This document shows, in pieces, positions 16,706-26,333 of a stretch of 64,000 nt of DNA (position 1 is its first letter; each line of letters begins with the position of its first letter). Where the stretch lies: positions 54,037-118,036 of the forward strand of contig CAYFMN010000009.1 in assembly GCA_964344185.1 (NCBI GenBank), written 5' to 3'. Both the position numbers and the translations under genes were made by a program. Under the pieces are notes generated by a model that did not search any database, was not told the origin of the DNA, and worked only from the letters and a program-made list of their open reading frames with translations. This stretch comes from JAJDAT01 sp964344185 (lineage in GTDB: Bacteria > Nitrospinota > Nitrospinia > Nitrospinales > JAJDAT01).

Positions 16706-19072
16706 ATGGCGGAAAGCAAAACAACATATGAGGACGGTTCTACCGTTTCGCGTCTAGGCGATTTTTATTCTCTACAAAAATCTAAAACTCATTTCGCCGT
16801 CAAAAAGAAACCGGAAGCTCCGAGAGCGGTGCTAGCGGGAGCTTCGGTCTACCCTCAAAGTTTTGAAGGTTTAACCTTTGAAAATAAGGATTCGCCTGAT
16901 TTCATCGAGCTTTATAAAATCCATGAGCATTGTCTGGAAGAAGCAATGGAAATTCTTCGCAATTATTGCAAAGACATCTTATGGGCTTCTCATGTTTACT
17001 ACTTTTCAGAAGATCCGGAAGGCTTATTAATACCCACGGATTCTATTTATTTAGAGTTTAAAGATGAAACTTCCGACAAAGAAATTGACTCGATTATAGA
17101 AAAACATGGCTTGAAAATTTTCCAAATCGATAAAGAGGATTCTAATTTCCTTACGGCGCATCTCACTCCAGAATCCCAAGCAAATCCGATTAAAACCGCG
17201 AACGCACTTCTCGAAGACGAATGTGTAAAAGTAGCCGAACCCGATTTTCTATCGGAACTAGAGCTCGCTCCCTATCGCCCCGAAGATCCTTTATTTTTAG
17301 AACAATGGCATTTGGAAAATACCGGAGGAGAAAGGATGGCGATTGGAGCGGACATCTCTGCTCCAGAAGCATGGGAGATAACTCGCGGTCATCCTAACAT
17401 AACGATTTGTATAATGGACGATGGCGTAGATACCGACCAGCCCGACTTTTCAACACCTGGTAAAATCGTTTCTCCTCGCGAATTTAATAAAAACGAAAAC
17501 TCCCCTTTACCCATTTTTGCGCATAACAACCACGGAACTATGTGCGCAAAAATCGCCCTGGCCGACGAAAACGATAGCGGCGGCGTTGGCGTTGCTCCAC
17601 GTTGCTCTTTAATGCCGGTGAGAATGCGCGGTAGGATATCCGATAAAGCGATTAAAGATTATTTCGACCATGCGAGGTTGAACGGCGCTTCGATCATTAG
17701 TTGTAGCTGGGGAGTGAAATCAAAATTTTTTCCTCTGGGAACGCAGGCATTCAAAGCCATTCAAAAAGCGGCAAAAGAAGGACGCGACGGGTTGGGCTGT
17801 GTCATTATCTTTGCGGCAGGCAACGACAATCGTCCTATTAGCGGCTTTCATAAAGGAACTCGCGTTTTATCCGGGTTTGCCTCGCATCCCGACGTAATAA
17901 CTATTGCCGCTTCCAATAGCGAAGATCAAAGAAGCCCATATAGCAATTTTGGCTCTGAAATTTGGGTTTGCGCTCCTAGTACCGGCAACGGACAACCAAT
18001 TGTGATTGGAGATCGGGATGGGAATAAAGTTCAGTCATCTGTGGAGAACACTGAAGATATCGGGGGCACTTCTAGCGCAGCCCCTATAGTAGCAGGAGTG
18101 TGCGGTTTAATTTTGTCTGCAAATCCAAAGTTGAATCGGGAAGATGTTAAAATTATTTTAAAAAAAACTGCTCAAAAAATTAATCGAGCAAAGGGGAAAT
18201 ACGATCCGCGAGAACATTCTATCTATCATGGATGGGGGCGCGTTGACGCCGCAAAAGCGGTGCAACTAGCCAACAGTTATAATCAAACCTCGCAAGCGAT
18301 AAGTTCTTTCGGAAGGCGATTAACCTTCCAGAGCTTTCCTAATATCCCAATCGCAGAACATTTTGTGAAAGGAGTTTCCGATTATGCCGCAGTTAATGAG
18401 CCTGGAGAAATTCAGGATATAGAAGTTACAGTCAATATAGACCACCCTTATCGTGGAGATTTAAAGACCTCAATAACGGGTCCCGATGGAACAACCGCAG
18501 TTCTTCATAATAAAAAAGGGGGCATTCGCGATAACATTCCCAAAACTTTTAACTTAAAAAATTCACCAGGTTTAAGGGAATTTCTTGGGAAACATGCGGC
18601 CGGTTCGTTCACTCTAAACGCCGCCGACCACGCTCAACATGATATAGGCATTCTAAAAGACTGGTCTCTCACCGTAGAAGTAACCGGTTTAAAACGCGAG
18701 GAATGGAAGGAAAGTCCTGAAATGACCATTCCAGACGACGATCCTAAAGGTATTGTAAGAGAATTAATTGTTAATGGATTTGGCTCGCTAAAAAACCTCG
18801 AACTAAGCGTTGACATAAGTCATACTTGGATAGAAGACCTTATAATTACGCTCATAAGCCCAAATAACCAAGAAGTGGTTATACACAATCGCGAGGGAGG
18901 CTCGGGTCAGGATTTGAAAAAAACCTACAAAACAACAAATAATCCCGCTCTTGAATCGTTTGTAAAAGAAATTAAAGAAATAAACGGGATTTGGAAACTG
19001 AAAGTTTGCGACCTGGATTCCAGCGATATCGGCATTCTCCATTCATGGAAACTAAAACTAATTACGGATTAG
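16706..19072 (+). CDS. Subtilisin-like serine protease with two C-terminal P domains
   Basis: 788 residues from the ATG at 16706; a TTG 45 bases upstream is also open. Residues 1 to about 200 form a propeptide-like region. The S8 catalytic domain follows, with Asp238 (MDDGVDTDQPD), His276 (NNHGTMCA) and Ser456 (GGTSSAAP). The oxyanion Asn is in FAAGNDN. Two proprotein-convertase P domains come after it (about 545-660 and 672-788), each ending in a GILxxW motif. The domain order resembles kexin-type proteases. No signal peptide is visible at either start, which is odd for this class, so it may act inside the cell or use another export route. It is convergent with the next gene, 10 bp away. Confidence 0.9.
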   Translation: MAESKTTYEDGSTVSRLGDFYSLQKSKTHFAVKKKPEAPRAVLAGASVYPQSFEGLTFENKDSPDFIELYKIHEHCLEEAMEILRNYCKDILWASHVYYFSEDPEGLLIPTDSIYLEFKDETSDKEIDSIIEKHGLKIFQIDKEDSNFLTAHLTPESQANPIKTANALLEDECVKVAEPDFLSELELAPYRPEDPLFLEQWHLENTGGERMAIGADISAPEAWEITRGHPNITICIMDDGVDTDQPDFSTPGKIVSPREFNKNENSPLPIFAHNNHGTMCAKIALADENDSGGVGVAPRCSLMPVRMRGRISDKAIKDYFDHARLNGASIISCSWGVKSKFFPLGTQAFKAIQKAAKEGRDGLGCVIIFAAGNDNRPISGFHKGTRVLSGFASHPDVITIAASNSEDQRSPYSNFGSEIWVCAPSTGNGQPIVIGDRDGNKVQSSVENTEDIGGTSSAAPIVAGVCGLILSANPKLNREDVKIILKKTAQKINRAKGKYDPREHSIYHGWGRVDAAKAVQLANSYNQTSQAISSFGRRLTFQSFPNIPIAEHFVKGVSDYAAVNEPGEIQDIEVTVNIDHPYRGDLKTSITGPDGTTAVLHNKKGGIRDNIPKTFNLKNSPGLREFLGKHAAGSFTLNAADHAQHDIGILKDWSLTVEVTGLKREEWKESPEMTIPDDDPKGIVRELIVNGFGSLKNLELSVDISHTWIEDLIITLISPNNQEVVIHNREGGSGQDLKKTYKTTNNPALESFVKEIKEINGIWKLKVCDLDSSDIGILHSWKLKLITD

Positions 19073-19082
19073 CCGGGCCCTT

Positions 19083-19481
19083 TTAAATCATCGTTAAAAT
19101 TGCGGACATCAGCAATACAGATACCAATTTATATCCACAATAAATTGCGGCAACCACTTTTGGACGGTTCTCCCAAAAATAAGGAGGTATAACAGCCGCA
19201 ATAATCGATCCCAGCCAAACTAACAAAGCGACTCCCATCGCATGACCTGTTGATTGGACATTAACTATTTTAAATAAATAAGAAAAGAATATGGCAAGTA
19301 TTAATGCGGATAACGCGCTGGATGCATAAGCGGCGTTTGCGCCTGAAAGATCTTCCGGTTTCTCGATTCCCATTTCTCGCATCCAGATTTTTCCAAACCC
19401 AGCAGGGGAATACCAAAATGCTCCCAGCCCCATATCAGCAATAACGGCTATACCTATTGCGAGAAAGTTTAGATTGTTCAT
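19083..19481 (-). CDS. DUF1761 family membrane protein
   Basis: 132 residues with four membrane helices. The N-terminal FLAIGIAVIADMGLGAFWYSPAG with FGKIWMREMG is the hallmark pattern of DUF1761 proteins, whose function is unknown. A good AAGGAG ribosome site precedes the ATG. It is convergent with the subtilase, and its upstream region consists of dispersed repeats. Confidence 0.75.
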   Translation of the reverse strand: MNNLNFLAIGIAVIADMGLGAFWYSPAGFGKIWMREMGIEKPEDLSGANAAYASSALSALILAIFFSYLFKIVNVQSTGHAMGVALLVWLGSIIAAVIPPYFWENRPKVVAAIYCGYKLVSVLLMSAILTMI

Positions 19482-19508
19482 CTTAATAACTCCTTGGGAA
19501 CTAAAACG

Positions 19509-19578
19509 GATGTCGCATTTCCCTTCGAGTACTACTTCGGCTACGCTCAGTACAAGCTTCGGACAAGCTTGAGCCTCC
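19509..19578. repeat. Palindromic intergenic sequence
   Basis: A G+C-rich stretch unlike its AT-rich surroundings, made of short inverted motifs (GAGTACTACTTCGGCTACGC and AAGCTTCGGACAAGCTT). It abuts repeat D copy 2 directly. It appears to be another small dispersed element type. No gene is seen. Confidence 0.45.
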
Positions 19579-19585
19579 TAAAGAC

Positions 19586-19711
19586 AAGGAGTTTATTTTA
19601 TTGAATCGAGGCGAGATCCTTCACCGAACCTTCGCTTCTGGATGACACGCGGAGAAGACCATGAAATCCTAGCCTTTGATTAATAAATTTGCAAGGCGAG
19701 CCAGACGCTCA
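19586..19711. repeat. Dispersed intergenic repeat D, copy 2
   Basis: An uninterrupted copy of the element at 12715-12914, about 126 bp long. The shared blocks flank GGATGACACG here, which is the point where copy 1 carries 69 extra bases. It lies between the DUF1761 gene and the 3' end of serB. Confidence 0.65.
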
Positions 19712-19801
19712 ATTATGATAGTTTTTTGCTTTTAGTTCCTTTTCCAACTAGTGGGTGAATCTAGTTTGACGCTACGGATTAAAAATATTTTTCTATCAAA
19801 A

Positions 19802-21004
19802 TCAGCTAACGATTTTTCTAAGTTCTTGCAGCTCTTTTCCAGATATTCCTAAAAAGTACAGGATCAATTCCAAGTCGGAAATATTAATACTGGCGCTGAC
19901 ATGTTGCTGAACGATAGGCTTGGCGTTAAACGCAATGCCTAAACCAGCTTTAGCTAACATGTAGATATCATTCGCCCCGTCTCCAACGGCAACGACCTGC
20001 TTTAACGAAAATCCTTCTTGTTCTGCGAGAAAAACTAATTTTTGTTCTTTAAGTTTTGCGTCTATTATTTCGCCTTTCACTTCTCCCGTCAGTTTTCCAT
20101 CTTCAATGCCCAGTTCATTTGCAAAACCATAATCCAAACCATATTTATTTTTCAAGTGTTCAATGAAAAATTGAAATCCCCCACTCACAATAGCTATTTT
20201 ATATCCAAGATGTTTTAAAATTTTTACAAGAATTTTTGCTCCGGGAGTTAAAGGAATATTTTCTCTTAACTTTTCCAATTTAGAAACGGGAAGTCCTTTG
20301 AGCAAAGCGACTCTTGTTCTTAAAGCTTCTTGAAAATCTATATTTCCAGCCATCGCTTCTTGAGTGATCGCTTTCATTTGGTCTTCAACGCCCGCAAGCC
20401 TGCCCATTTCGTCAATCACTTCACATTGCAAAAACGTCATATCCGCATCCATAACAATCAAACGTTTATTTCTGCGGAACATAGTGTCTTCCTGGATCGC
20501 TATATCAACTCCCCTATTCTCCTTAAATTGAACTAAACGACTCATTAACTTCGACGATGGCAAATCGTCATGCATTCCAATCACAAATTCTAAAACATGG
20601 TAATCGCCAGAGTCTAATTGCTCGATTCTAAGAATGTTGATATCCAGTTCGGCCACTGTTTGAGTGAACTCCATTAAAGCTTTTGAGTCGATTTTCTTCC
20701 CCAAAACCGTAACAACATGACGATGGCTATATTCTGAATCTCCTATTGCGCCTTTTCCAGGTTCGCTATAGTTAATCCTAATATCCTCATTTTTCCCATA
20801 TTCATCCAGGGACTCTTTTAATTTATTGGTCTCGTTTGAATTGGAACTCTCCATCAATAAAGAGAGATTCAACATATCGTTGAATACGAACATCTTTATA
20901 TCGACTACTCTCCAATCAAATTGGATAGCATTTTTTACAACCTTTGAAAGAATTCCAGGGCGGTCGTGACCAGAAACATGAATGTGCATTCTGTTGTTAG
21001 ACAT
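19802..21004 (-). CDS. serB: Phosphoserine phosphatase with N-terminal ACT domains
   Basis: 400 residues. The first 170 hold two ACT-like domains (HVSGHDRPGILSKVV and HVVTVLGKKID), which usually bind serine for feedback control. The HAD phosphatase part has the nucleophile motif VMDADMTFLQ (Asp186, Asp188), VSGGFQFFIE, and VGDGANDIYMLAKAGLGIAF. It catalyses the last step of serine synthesis. The length agrees with ACT-fused SerB enzymes. It is a single gene, and the ATG at 21004 lacks a strong ribosome site. Confidence 0.95.
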   Translation of the reverse strand: MSNNRMHIHVSGHDRPGILSKVVKNAIQFDWRVVDIKMFVFNDMLNLSLLMESSNSNETNKLKESLDEYGKNEDIRINYSEPGKGAIGDSEYSHRHVVTVLGKKIDSKALMEFTQTVAELDINILRIEQLDSGDYHVLEFVIGMHDDLPSSKLMSRLVQFKENRGVDIAIQEDTMFRRNKRLIVMDADMTFLQCEVIDEMGRLAGVEDQMKAITQEAMAGNIDFQEALRTRVALLKGLPVSKLEKLRENIPLTPGAKILVKILKHLGYKIAIVSGGFQFFIEHLKNKYGLDYGFANELGIEDGKLTGEVKGEIIDAKLKEQKLVFLAEQEGFSLKQVVAVGDGANDIYMLAKAGLGIAFNAKPIVQQHVSASINISDLELILYFLGISGKELQELRKIVS

Positions 21005-21107
21005 TTATAATTGAATAAAAAGTTTGGCGGGTAATTTAAAAGCTTTACCGATAGCAGGTCGCCTTACAAAACTTAAAACCAAAAGTTTTGATTATCTATG
21101 GTTTTGC

Positions 21108-21503
21108 TTATTTTTTTTCATCCCTTGATTTATATCTCCAGCCTTCGCGTTTTCTGCAAGACCAGCCATCGTTAATATTAAATTTTTGTAAATTATCTAA
21201 TGTTGCAGATTGAAATAAAGCGATTATTCCTTCTCCCTTTATTTCATTTTGCTTTAGGTGAAGGTGTTTTAAGTTGAGATATTGAACATTTTTTAATAAT
21301 TCACATTCAGAAAGTTCCTTGACGCCCTGGTCGCCTAATTTATTATCCGCCAAATCAAGCCAGGAAACTCCTTTTATCTTTTCTGAGCCCCATAACAATC
21401 TGGCTTCTTCTGGACCTAAGTCGATACCGCTAGCCATGAGTTGGTTACCGCGCAAACGCCCTTCGTAAAGCTCTTCGGCGGTATTAAATTTCTCTCTCGG
21501 CAT
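21108..21503 (-). CDS. Leucine-rich-repeat protein (ribonuclease-inhibitor-like)
   Basis: 131 residues. After a polar start, residues 46-110 contain LRR units such as VSWLDLADNKLGDQGVKEL and LNLKHLHLKQNEIKGEG, the pattern of ribonuclease-inhibitor-type repeats. The C-terminus is strongly basic (CRKREGWRYKSRDEKK). No signal peptide is seen. It is probably a cytoplasmic protein-binding module. It may be a fragment of a longer LRR protein, because only two to three repeats are present. Confidence 0.65.
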   Translation of the reverse strand: MPREKFNTAEELYEGRLRGNQLMASGIDLGPEEARLLWGSEKIKGVSWLDLADNKLGDQGVKELSECELLKNVQYLNLKHLHLKQNEIKGEGIIALFQSATLDNLQKFNINDGWSCRKREGWRYKSRDEKK

Positions 21504-21702
21504 GTTACTTTAAAACCTTTCTTCAAAATTTAACAAAATACTAAAAACTAAACCAATAAGAGTACCTCTAAAACATAAAAATTTCCATCAAGCAATCTAC
21601 AAAATTTACGAAAAATAGAATTTTTAAAAAGCCATTTTAAAACAATATCTTATATATTCAAACTGGCAAGAAACCGCTAATCAACAACAATTTTTTCAGA
21701 AT

Positions 21703-22983
21703 TTATTGCCTTTTATCTCGCTTTTTATCTGAAACATAGCTTCTATTTTTCATTTCATCAGGAAGGTATTGTTGTTCGACATAGTTGCCGGGAAATTGGT
21801 GAGGGTATTTATAATCTACTCCGTAACCATATTTTTTTGCATCTTTGTAATGCACGTCCTTCAAATGTTCGGGAACCGGAAATGACAATCCTTTATTCTG
21901 AATATCGTTTAAAGCTTCATCGATTGCAACTATTGCCGAATTATCTTTGGGAGCTTTAGCGACGTAAATCACCGCTTGCGCCAATGGAATACGCGCTTCG
22001 GGCATTCCTAATTTTTCAGCTGCTTCAGCGGCTGTTAAGGCAACTTTCAAAGCGTTGGGATCGGCCAAACCAACATCTTCCGACGCTGTTACTATCAAAC
22101 GGCGGGCAATAAATTTAAGGTCTTCCCCGCCCGCGATCATCTTAGCTAACCAATAAATTGCGGCGTCAGGATCAGACCCGCGCAAGCTTTTTTGAAACGC
22201 CGAGGCGTGATCGTAATGTTCCCCTCCCCCTTTATCATATATAACGGCCGTTCTTTGTACAATTCCTAAAATGGTAGACTGATCGACCTTTTTAATCTTA
22301 CCGACATTAATAAAAGCAAAAGCCGCTTCCAAAATATTTAGAGCTTTCCTACCATCTCCATTTGCTAATGCCACTATTAATCTGATAGCGTCTTCTTCAA
22401 TAGTCTCTTCACTTGCATCTAATCCATACTTTTTATCCCGCAAAGCCCGATAAATTAAATCGGTAACTTGTTTGGGTTGTAAATACTCCAACCTAAAGAT
22501 TTGACAACGGGAACGTAAAGCCGGAATCACTTCGATAGATGGGTTTTCCGTTGTCGCTCCAATCAAACGAATGGTTCCATTTTCCACTACAGGCAAAACA
22601 GCGTCTTGTTGCGTTTTATTGAACCTGTGAATTTCGTCAATGAATAATACGGTAGGACCGGAATAAGAATTTTTAGCTTTTTCAGCTTGAGCGATTATTT
22701 TCCTAAGCTCTGGAACGCCAGCATTAACTGCGCTGATTTCAAAAAATGGACTCTTTCCTATCTTTGCCGTTAATCGCGCAACCGTTGTCTTTCCACAGCC
22801 AGGCGGACCCCATAGAATAAAAGAAAAATTAGACCCAGACTCGATTAGTTGTCGTAAAGGCTTCCCCTGACTTAGAATATGATCTTGGCCTAAAAACTCT
22901 TGCCAGTCGGTTGGCCGCATCCTCTCTGCAAGCGGTCCCATAGACTTTTTAGAAGTCGTTTCAATATCGGAAAATAAATCCAT
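21703..22983 (-). CDS. rarA: Replication-associated recombination protein A (RarA/MgsA ATPase)
   Basis: 426 residues. The AAA+ core has Walker A GPPGCGKTT, Walker B VLFIDEIHRFNK, sensor 1 GATTENPS and the arginine region LRSRCQIF. The C-terminal MgsA domain has the conserved stretch SLRGSDPDAAIYWLAKMIAGGED and RRLIVTASEDVGLADP. RarA is a clamp-loader-related ATPase acting at stalled replication forks. The opening PLAERMRPTDWQEFLGQ is typical, and the length is normal. Confidence 0.95.
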   Translation of the reverse strand: MDLFSDIETTSKKSMGPLAERMRPTDWQEFLGQDHILSQGKPLRQLIESGSNFSFILWGPPGCGKTTVARLTAKIGKSPFFEISAVNAGVPELRKIIAQAEKAKNSYSGPTVLFIDEIHRFNKTQQDAVLPVVENGTIRLIGATTENPSIEVIPALRSRCQIFRLEYLQPKQVTDLIYRALRDKKYGLDASEETIEEDAIRLIVALANGDGRKALNILEAAFAFINVGKIKKVDQSTILGIVQRTAVIYDKGGGEHYDHASAFQKSLRGSDPDAAIYWLAKMIAGGEDLKFIARRLIVTASEDVGLADPNALKVALTAAEAAEKLGMPEARIPLAQAVIYVAKAPKDNSAIVAIDEALNDIQNKGLSFPVPEHLKDVHYKDAKKYGYGVDYKYPHQFPGNYVEQQYLPDEMKNRSYVSDKKRDKRQ

Positions 22984-23080
22984 CGAAATTAATTATATAA
23001 ATGAATTAAAGTATTAATTTAACACACGCTAAGGAAGGGTTCATTTAATAAATAAACTTTTGGATCAGATTGGATTCGAA

Positions 23081-24763
23081 CTAAAAATCCATTTTTTCCA
23101 GACACCTTATTCCTTTTTGCAGAGGCCCCCATGTAGTCGCAATTGAGAGTAAAACCGCTAACCCATAACAAACTGGAACATCCAAACCGCCTACGGAACG
23201 TAATAAAAATTTTTGATTAAAATGCACATATAAAGGTCTGGCCTCTAGTATCACGATTGCTCCAACGAACGCTAATCCAAAAATCATGAATAAAAAACCT
23301 CCCGTTCCAGCGGTTATTTCAGATACGTTTTCATGACGGAACTCTGGAAAAATAGCGCCCATCCCTAACCCTAAGCCTGTTAATCCCAAAGAAACTAAAA
23401 ACGCGGCAGAAACTGAAACCGTCATAACATATTGATCCACCTCTAAAATCAAATTAGAAATTACAGTCAGCAGTTCTCCAATAACTAGTAAAAAAGGAAA
23501 TAACATCCAAAATTTTGCCAAAAGAAACTGACTCATCGATGTTGGCGACGAATAAATCGTCCAAAATGACCTAGCTTCTAAACTGATCGCGGGAAAAACA
23601 AAACGCGAAACTAAAGCGGCTAAGACAAACCCAACCAGCCCGATATTCAACACTGAAATAACGTTTTTCATAACGATGTTGAGATGAGAAAGATTCATAA
23701 TATTAAATATATAAACCGCTACAATTGCCAAAAGAATAATTGACTGCGTCCATTGGGTCGGATCGCGGGTTAAAGCTTTCAAGTCTTTGGCCCAAATCGC
23801 TTTGGTTACTCCTAAATAACGGTTTGAAGTTTCTTTTTTCTCACCTGATCGTACAAATGTTAAACTATCCTCTGGAGCCTGAGTCGCTTCTTTAAAAGAT
23901 TTCCACCCCTCAACATAAATGCTGCGTCCAACGATAAGAAAAATATAAAAACTCGATGCGACAGCTAAAATAAAATATCCAAACGGGTATATAGCATTGG
24001 CAGGGTCGCCTTGAACCCATGCGGTCATTCCTCGAACTATCCAAGAGTTAGGCAAAAAAGCAAAGTCAGGGGCTTTTAGATTTTCCACAAACTGAATGAT
24101 AGATTCTTCTGAAACCTCTTGTCCAAAAAACTTTTCGGGAGACAAGAAACGAATATAGACTATTAATATAACTAAAACGGCAATACCTGAAAAAGACAAT
24201 ATTCGGTGAGTCTGTTTTGCGGGAAAATAACGAGCAAGCGTTAACGTCCCGATAATACCTGTAAAACATGGAAGAGCCGTAAATAAAGGAAAACTTAGCG
24301 CTGAAAAGAAGTAATAATTTGAAGGCAGTTGAAAGTAATCTCCATAAGCAAACACAATGGGAATTCCAAATAAAATCGCAATCCAAGAGCTATGAAACAA
24401 ACACACTACAAGTCGAGAAACAATTAAAGCTTCTGGTTTTATTGGCAATGCATGAAGGTTATCTAAATCAGAAGAGAGATAAAAAATGGAAAGAGAGGAA
24501 ATAAAACCGGAGAACAATCCTAAAATAATAAGAGTCAAAAAAACTGCATTCAATAATTGGACAATTAATTCATCGCCAACGTCTAATGGAAGATCGTCCA
24601 AATAGCGAATAGCGTTTAGAAAAAAGGCATAGTCCAAATAAAGAAAACCTAATCCAAGACCAATAACCGTTATCAATCGAAGGAGTTTTGCGGTATTTAA
24701 TGGAAAAACGCTGTTTTTAAGGTTTAAAAAATTTATCCTCAGCAATACTCCAATCACATTCAC
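23081..24763 (-). CDS. Large ABC-exporter-type permease without ATPase partner
   Basis: 560 residues with about twelve membrane helices arranged as two similar halves, joined by a cytoplasmic loop near residues 285-325. The pattern, including SSDLDNLHALPIKPEALIVSRL and later SLEARSFWTIYSSPTSMSQFLLAKF, fits putative ABC-2-like exporter permeases. Repetition of the two segments suggests a pseudo-dimer. No ATP-binding protein lies beside it. Its start overlaps the hydrolase stop by 4 bases (ATGA), so the two are translated from one message. Confidence 0.65.
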   Translation of the reverse strand: MNVIGVLLRINFLNLKNSVFPLNTAKLLRLITVIGLGLGFLYLDYAFFLNAIRYLDDLPLDVGDELIVQLLNAVFLTLIILGLFSGFISSLSIFYLSSDLDNLHALPIKPEALIVSRLVVCLFHSSWIAILFGIPIVFAYGDYFQLPSNYYFFSALSFPLFTALPCFTGIIGTLTLARYFPAKQTHRILSFSGIAVLVILIVYIRFLSPEKFFGQEVSEESIIQFVENLKAPDFAFLPNSWIVRGMTAWVQGDPANAIYPFGYFILAVASSFYIFLIVGRSIYVEGWKSFKEATQAPEDSLTFVRSGEKKETSNRYLGVTKAIWAKDLKALTRDPTQWTQSIILLAIVAVYIFNIMNLSHLNIVMKNVISVLNIGLVGFVLAALVSRFVFPAISLEARSFWTIYSSPTSMSQFLLAKFWMLFPFLLVIGELLTVISNLILEVDQYVMTVSVSAAFLVSLGLTGLGLGMGAIFPEFRHENVSEITAGTGGFLFMIFGLAFVGAIVILEARPLYVHFNQKFLLRSVGGLDVPVCYGLAVLLSIATTWGPLQKGIRCLEKMDF

Positions 24764-25722
24764 TGCCGAGTCTCCTCCGCCCAGTTCAAAACAAATTCAT
24801 CCATCCACCTTCTATCTCCTGAGTCGTTTTTGCTTCTTTCTATATACCCCATATGCCCGCCTTTTTCTGGAGCTATATAAACAACCGCTTCGCTTCGAGG
24901 CCATTCAGTAAAAACCTTTGGCGGAATAAATGGATCGTCTTGGGAACATACAACACAGGTAGGAACTTTGATGTCTTTCATGAATCTATTGCCGCTACAG
25001 GTAGCGTAATATTCCTCTACATCCGCATAACCGTTTATAGGAGCGGTGTACGCTTCGTCAAATTCCCAAATAGTTTTGTATGGTTTAGTGGGTAAGAATG
25101 CATTAGGAAATTTTTCTTTAATGGCTTTAATTTGGTTTCGAATCAATCCCATATAATAGATATTAAAAACTCGATTTCTATTTTCGTTAGACAGTAGCCA
25201 ACTAGCCATTCGCAAATCAGCGGGAGGATTAAAGGATAAAGCGCCGCTTATCTGCGATGGAATTGAACGAGTCTCTCCTAAATATTTTAATAAAATATTA
25301 CCGCTCAAGGAAAAGCCAACTATCTGCAATTTCGATTCAGAATAAAGGCTGACAATAAATTTTATAACTTCCGCAAAATCATCGCTAGATCCGCCATTCC
25401 ATAGCGAATCGCTCATACCCATGCCTGGACCGCTTCCCCGGTGGTTAATTAAAAAAACTCGATAACCAGCTTGATATAATTTTGCGCCAATTCTTTTCAT
25501 ATACCCGGACCCTGAGCACCCTCCCATCCCATGCGCTAACAAAATAGATCCTTTGTCGCATTTAGTATCACAATACTCAAACAAAGCTAGAGATACATTT
25601 TTATGTATTGGGATTTCTCGGTAAATAGGTTCCGGCAACTCTGATTCGTTTTTAGCCTGAGAAGCAATTATAGTTTGCATTACGCCTCCAGGAATAAGAG
25701 GATGTGGTCTAAATTTTTTCAT
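24760..25722 (-). CDS. YheT-like alpha/beta hydrolase (UPF0017/ABHD family)
   Basis: 320 residues from the ATG at 25722; an in-frame TTG 42 bases upstream is possible. Family landmarks are HPLIPGGVMQTI at the start, LLAHGMGGCSGSGYMKR, FLINHRGSGPGMG, the nucleophile elbow GFSLSGN (Ser138), CSQDDPFIP (acid) and KGGHMGYIE (His). These enzymes are esterases or lipases of unclear substrate. It is translationally coupled to the permease gene downstream. A link to lipid handling is only inference. Confidence 0.85.
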   Translation of the reverse strand: MKKFRPHPLIPGGVMQTIIASQAKNESELPEPIYREIPIHKNVSLALFEYCDTKCDKGSILLAHGMGGCSGSGYMKRIGAKLYQAGYRVFLINHRGSGPGMGMSDSLWNGGSSDDFAEVIKFIVSLYSESKLQIVGFSLSGNILLKYLGETRSIPSQISGALSFNPPADLRMASWLLSNENRNRVFNIYYMGLIRNQIKAIKEKFPNAFLPTKPYKTIWEFDEAYTAPINGYADVEEYYATCSGNRFMKDIKVPTCVVCSQDDPFIPPKVFTEWPRSEAVVYIAPEKGGHMGYIERSKNDSGDRRWMDEFVLNWAEETRQ

Positions 25723-25764
25723 AGTCAAATTGAGATCGCTTGTCTCACAAATTATAACTTGCAA

Positions 25765-26333
25765 AATGAAATAGATATCCGAAATAAGAATAAAGCTAGC
25801 GGAATTATATCAACCGCTTAACAATCATGCTAATGGCCATATTTTAGGACACTCTGAAGCAATTTATATAAATTATTTCTTTGATTTTTATTGATACTCA
25901 AGCGCCAGTCATGGGAGGAATTATATCAATCCAACAATTCCCGTAAAAATCTTTCCAAGTAATTAGAAAACATCTTAAAACTTATGATTTTATTAAAACC
26001 CAAGATATTTTTGAAAAAATAAAAACTTCTTCTTAAAATGGTCCTCAAGTTTTATATTGGGAAACCATAATTTCAGTTGTGCATTTTTTCATTTTTGATA
26101 ATTCGCTAAATTCCAGCGAATCTAACTAAATTCTAAATATATCGGATTAAAAAATATTTTAAAATATGTCTCATTAACTGTTTATCGATATTTAAAGGAG
26201 ATTCAATTATTCAATAATTTCATAATCAAAAAATATCAGCGAGCGCTTGTTTTTATTTATTTCAACAAATAGTTTCTAAAGTAGGAGACCTAAAACTTTT
26301 TCACTTAAGAGGAAAAATTGAGGAAACCCAAAA
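25765..26333. other. AT-rich divergent intergenic region
   Basis: About 570 bp between the hydrolase and the pyrophosphatase. I see no convincing open frame, hairpin or repeat, apart from a short direct repeat of GGAATTATATCAA (25802-25814 and 25918-25930). It presumably holds both promoters. Confidence 0.4.

Noticed and set aside
23069..23090. tRNA-like T-arm sequence (GGATTCGAACT)
   Set aside because: No acceptor, D or anticodon arms could be built around it.
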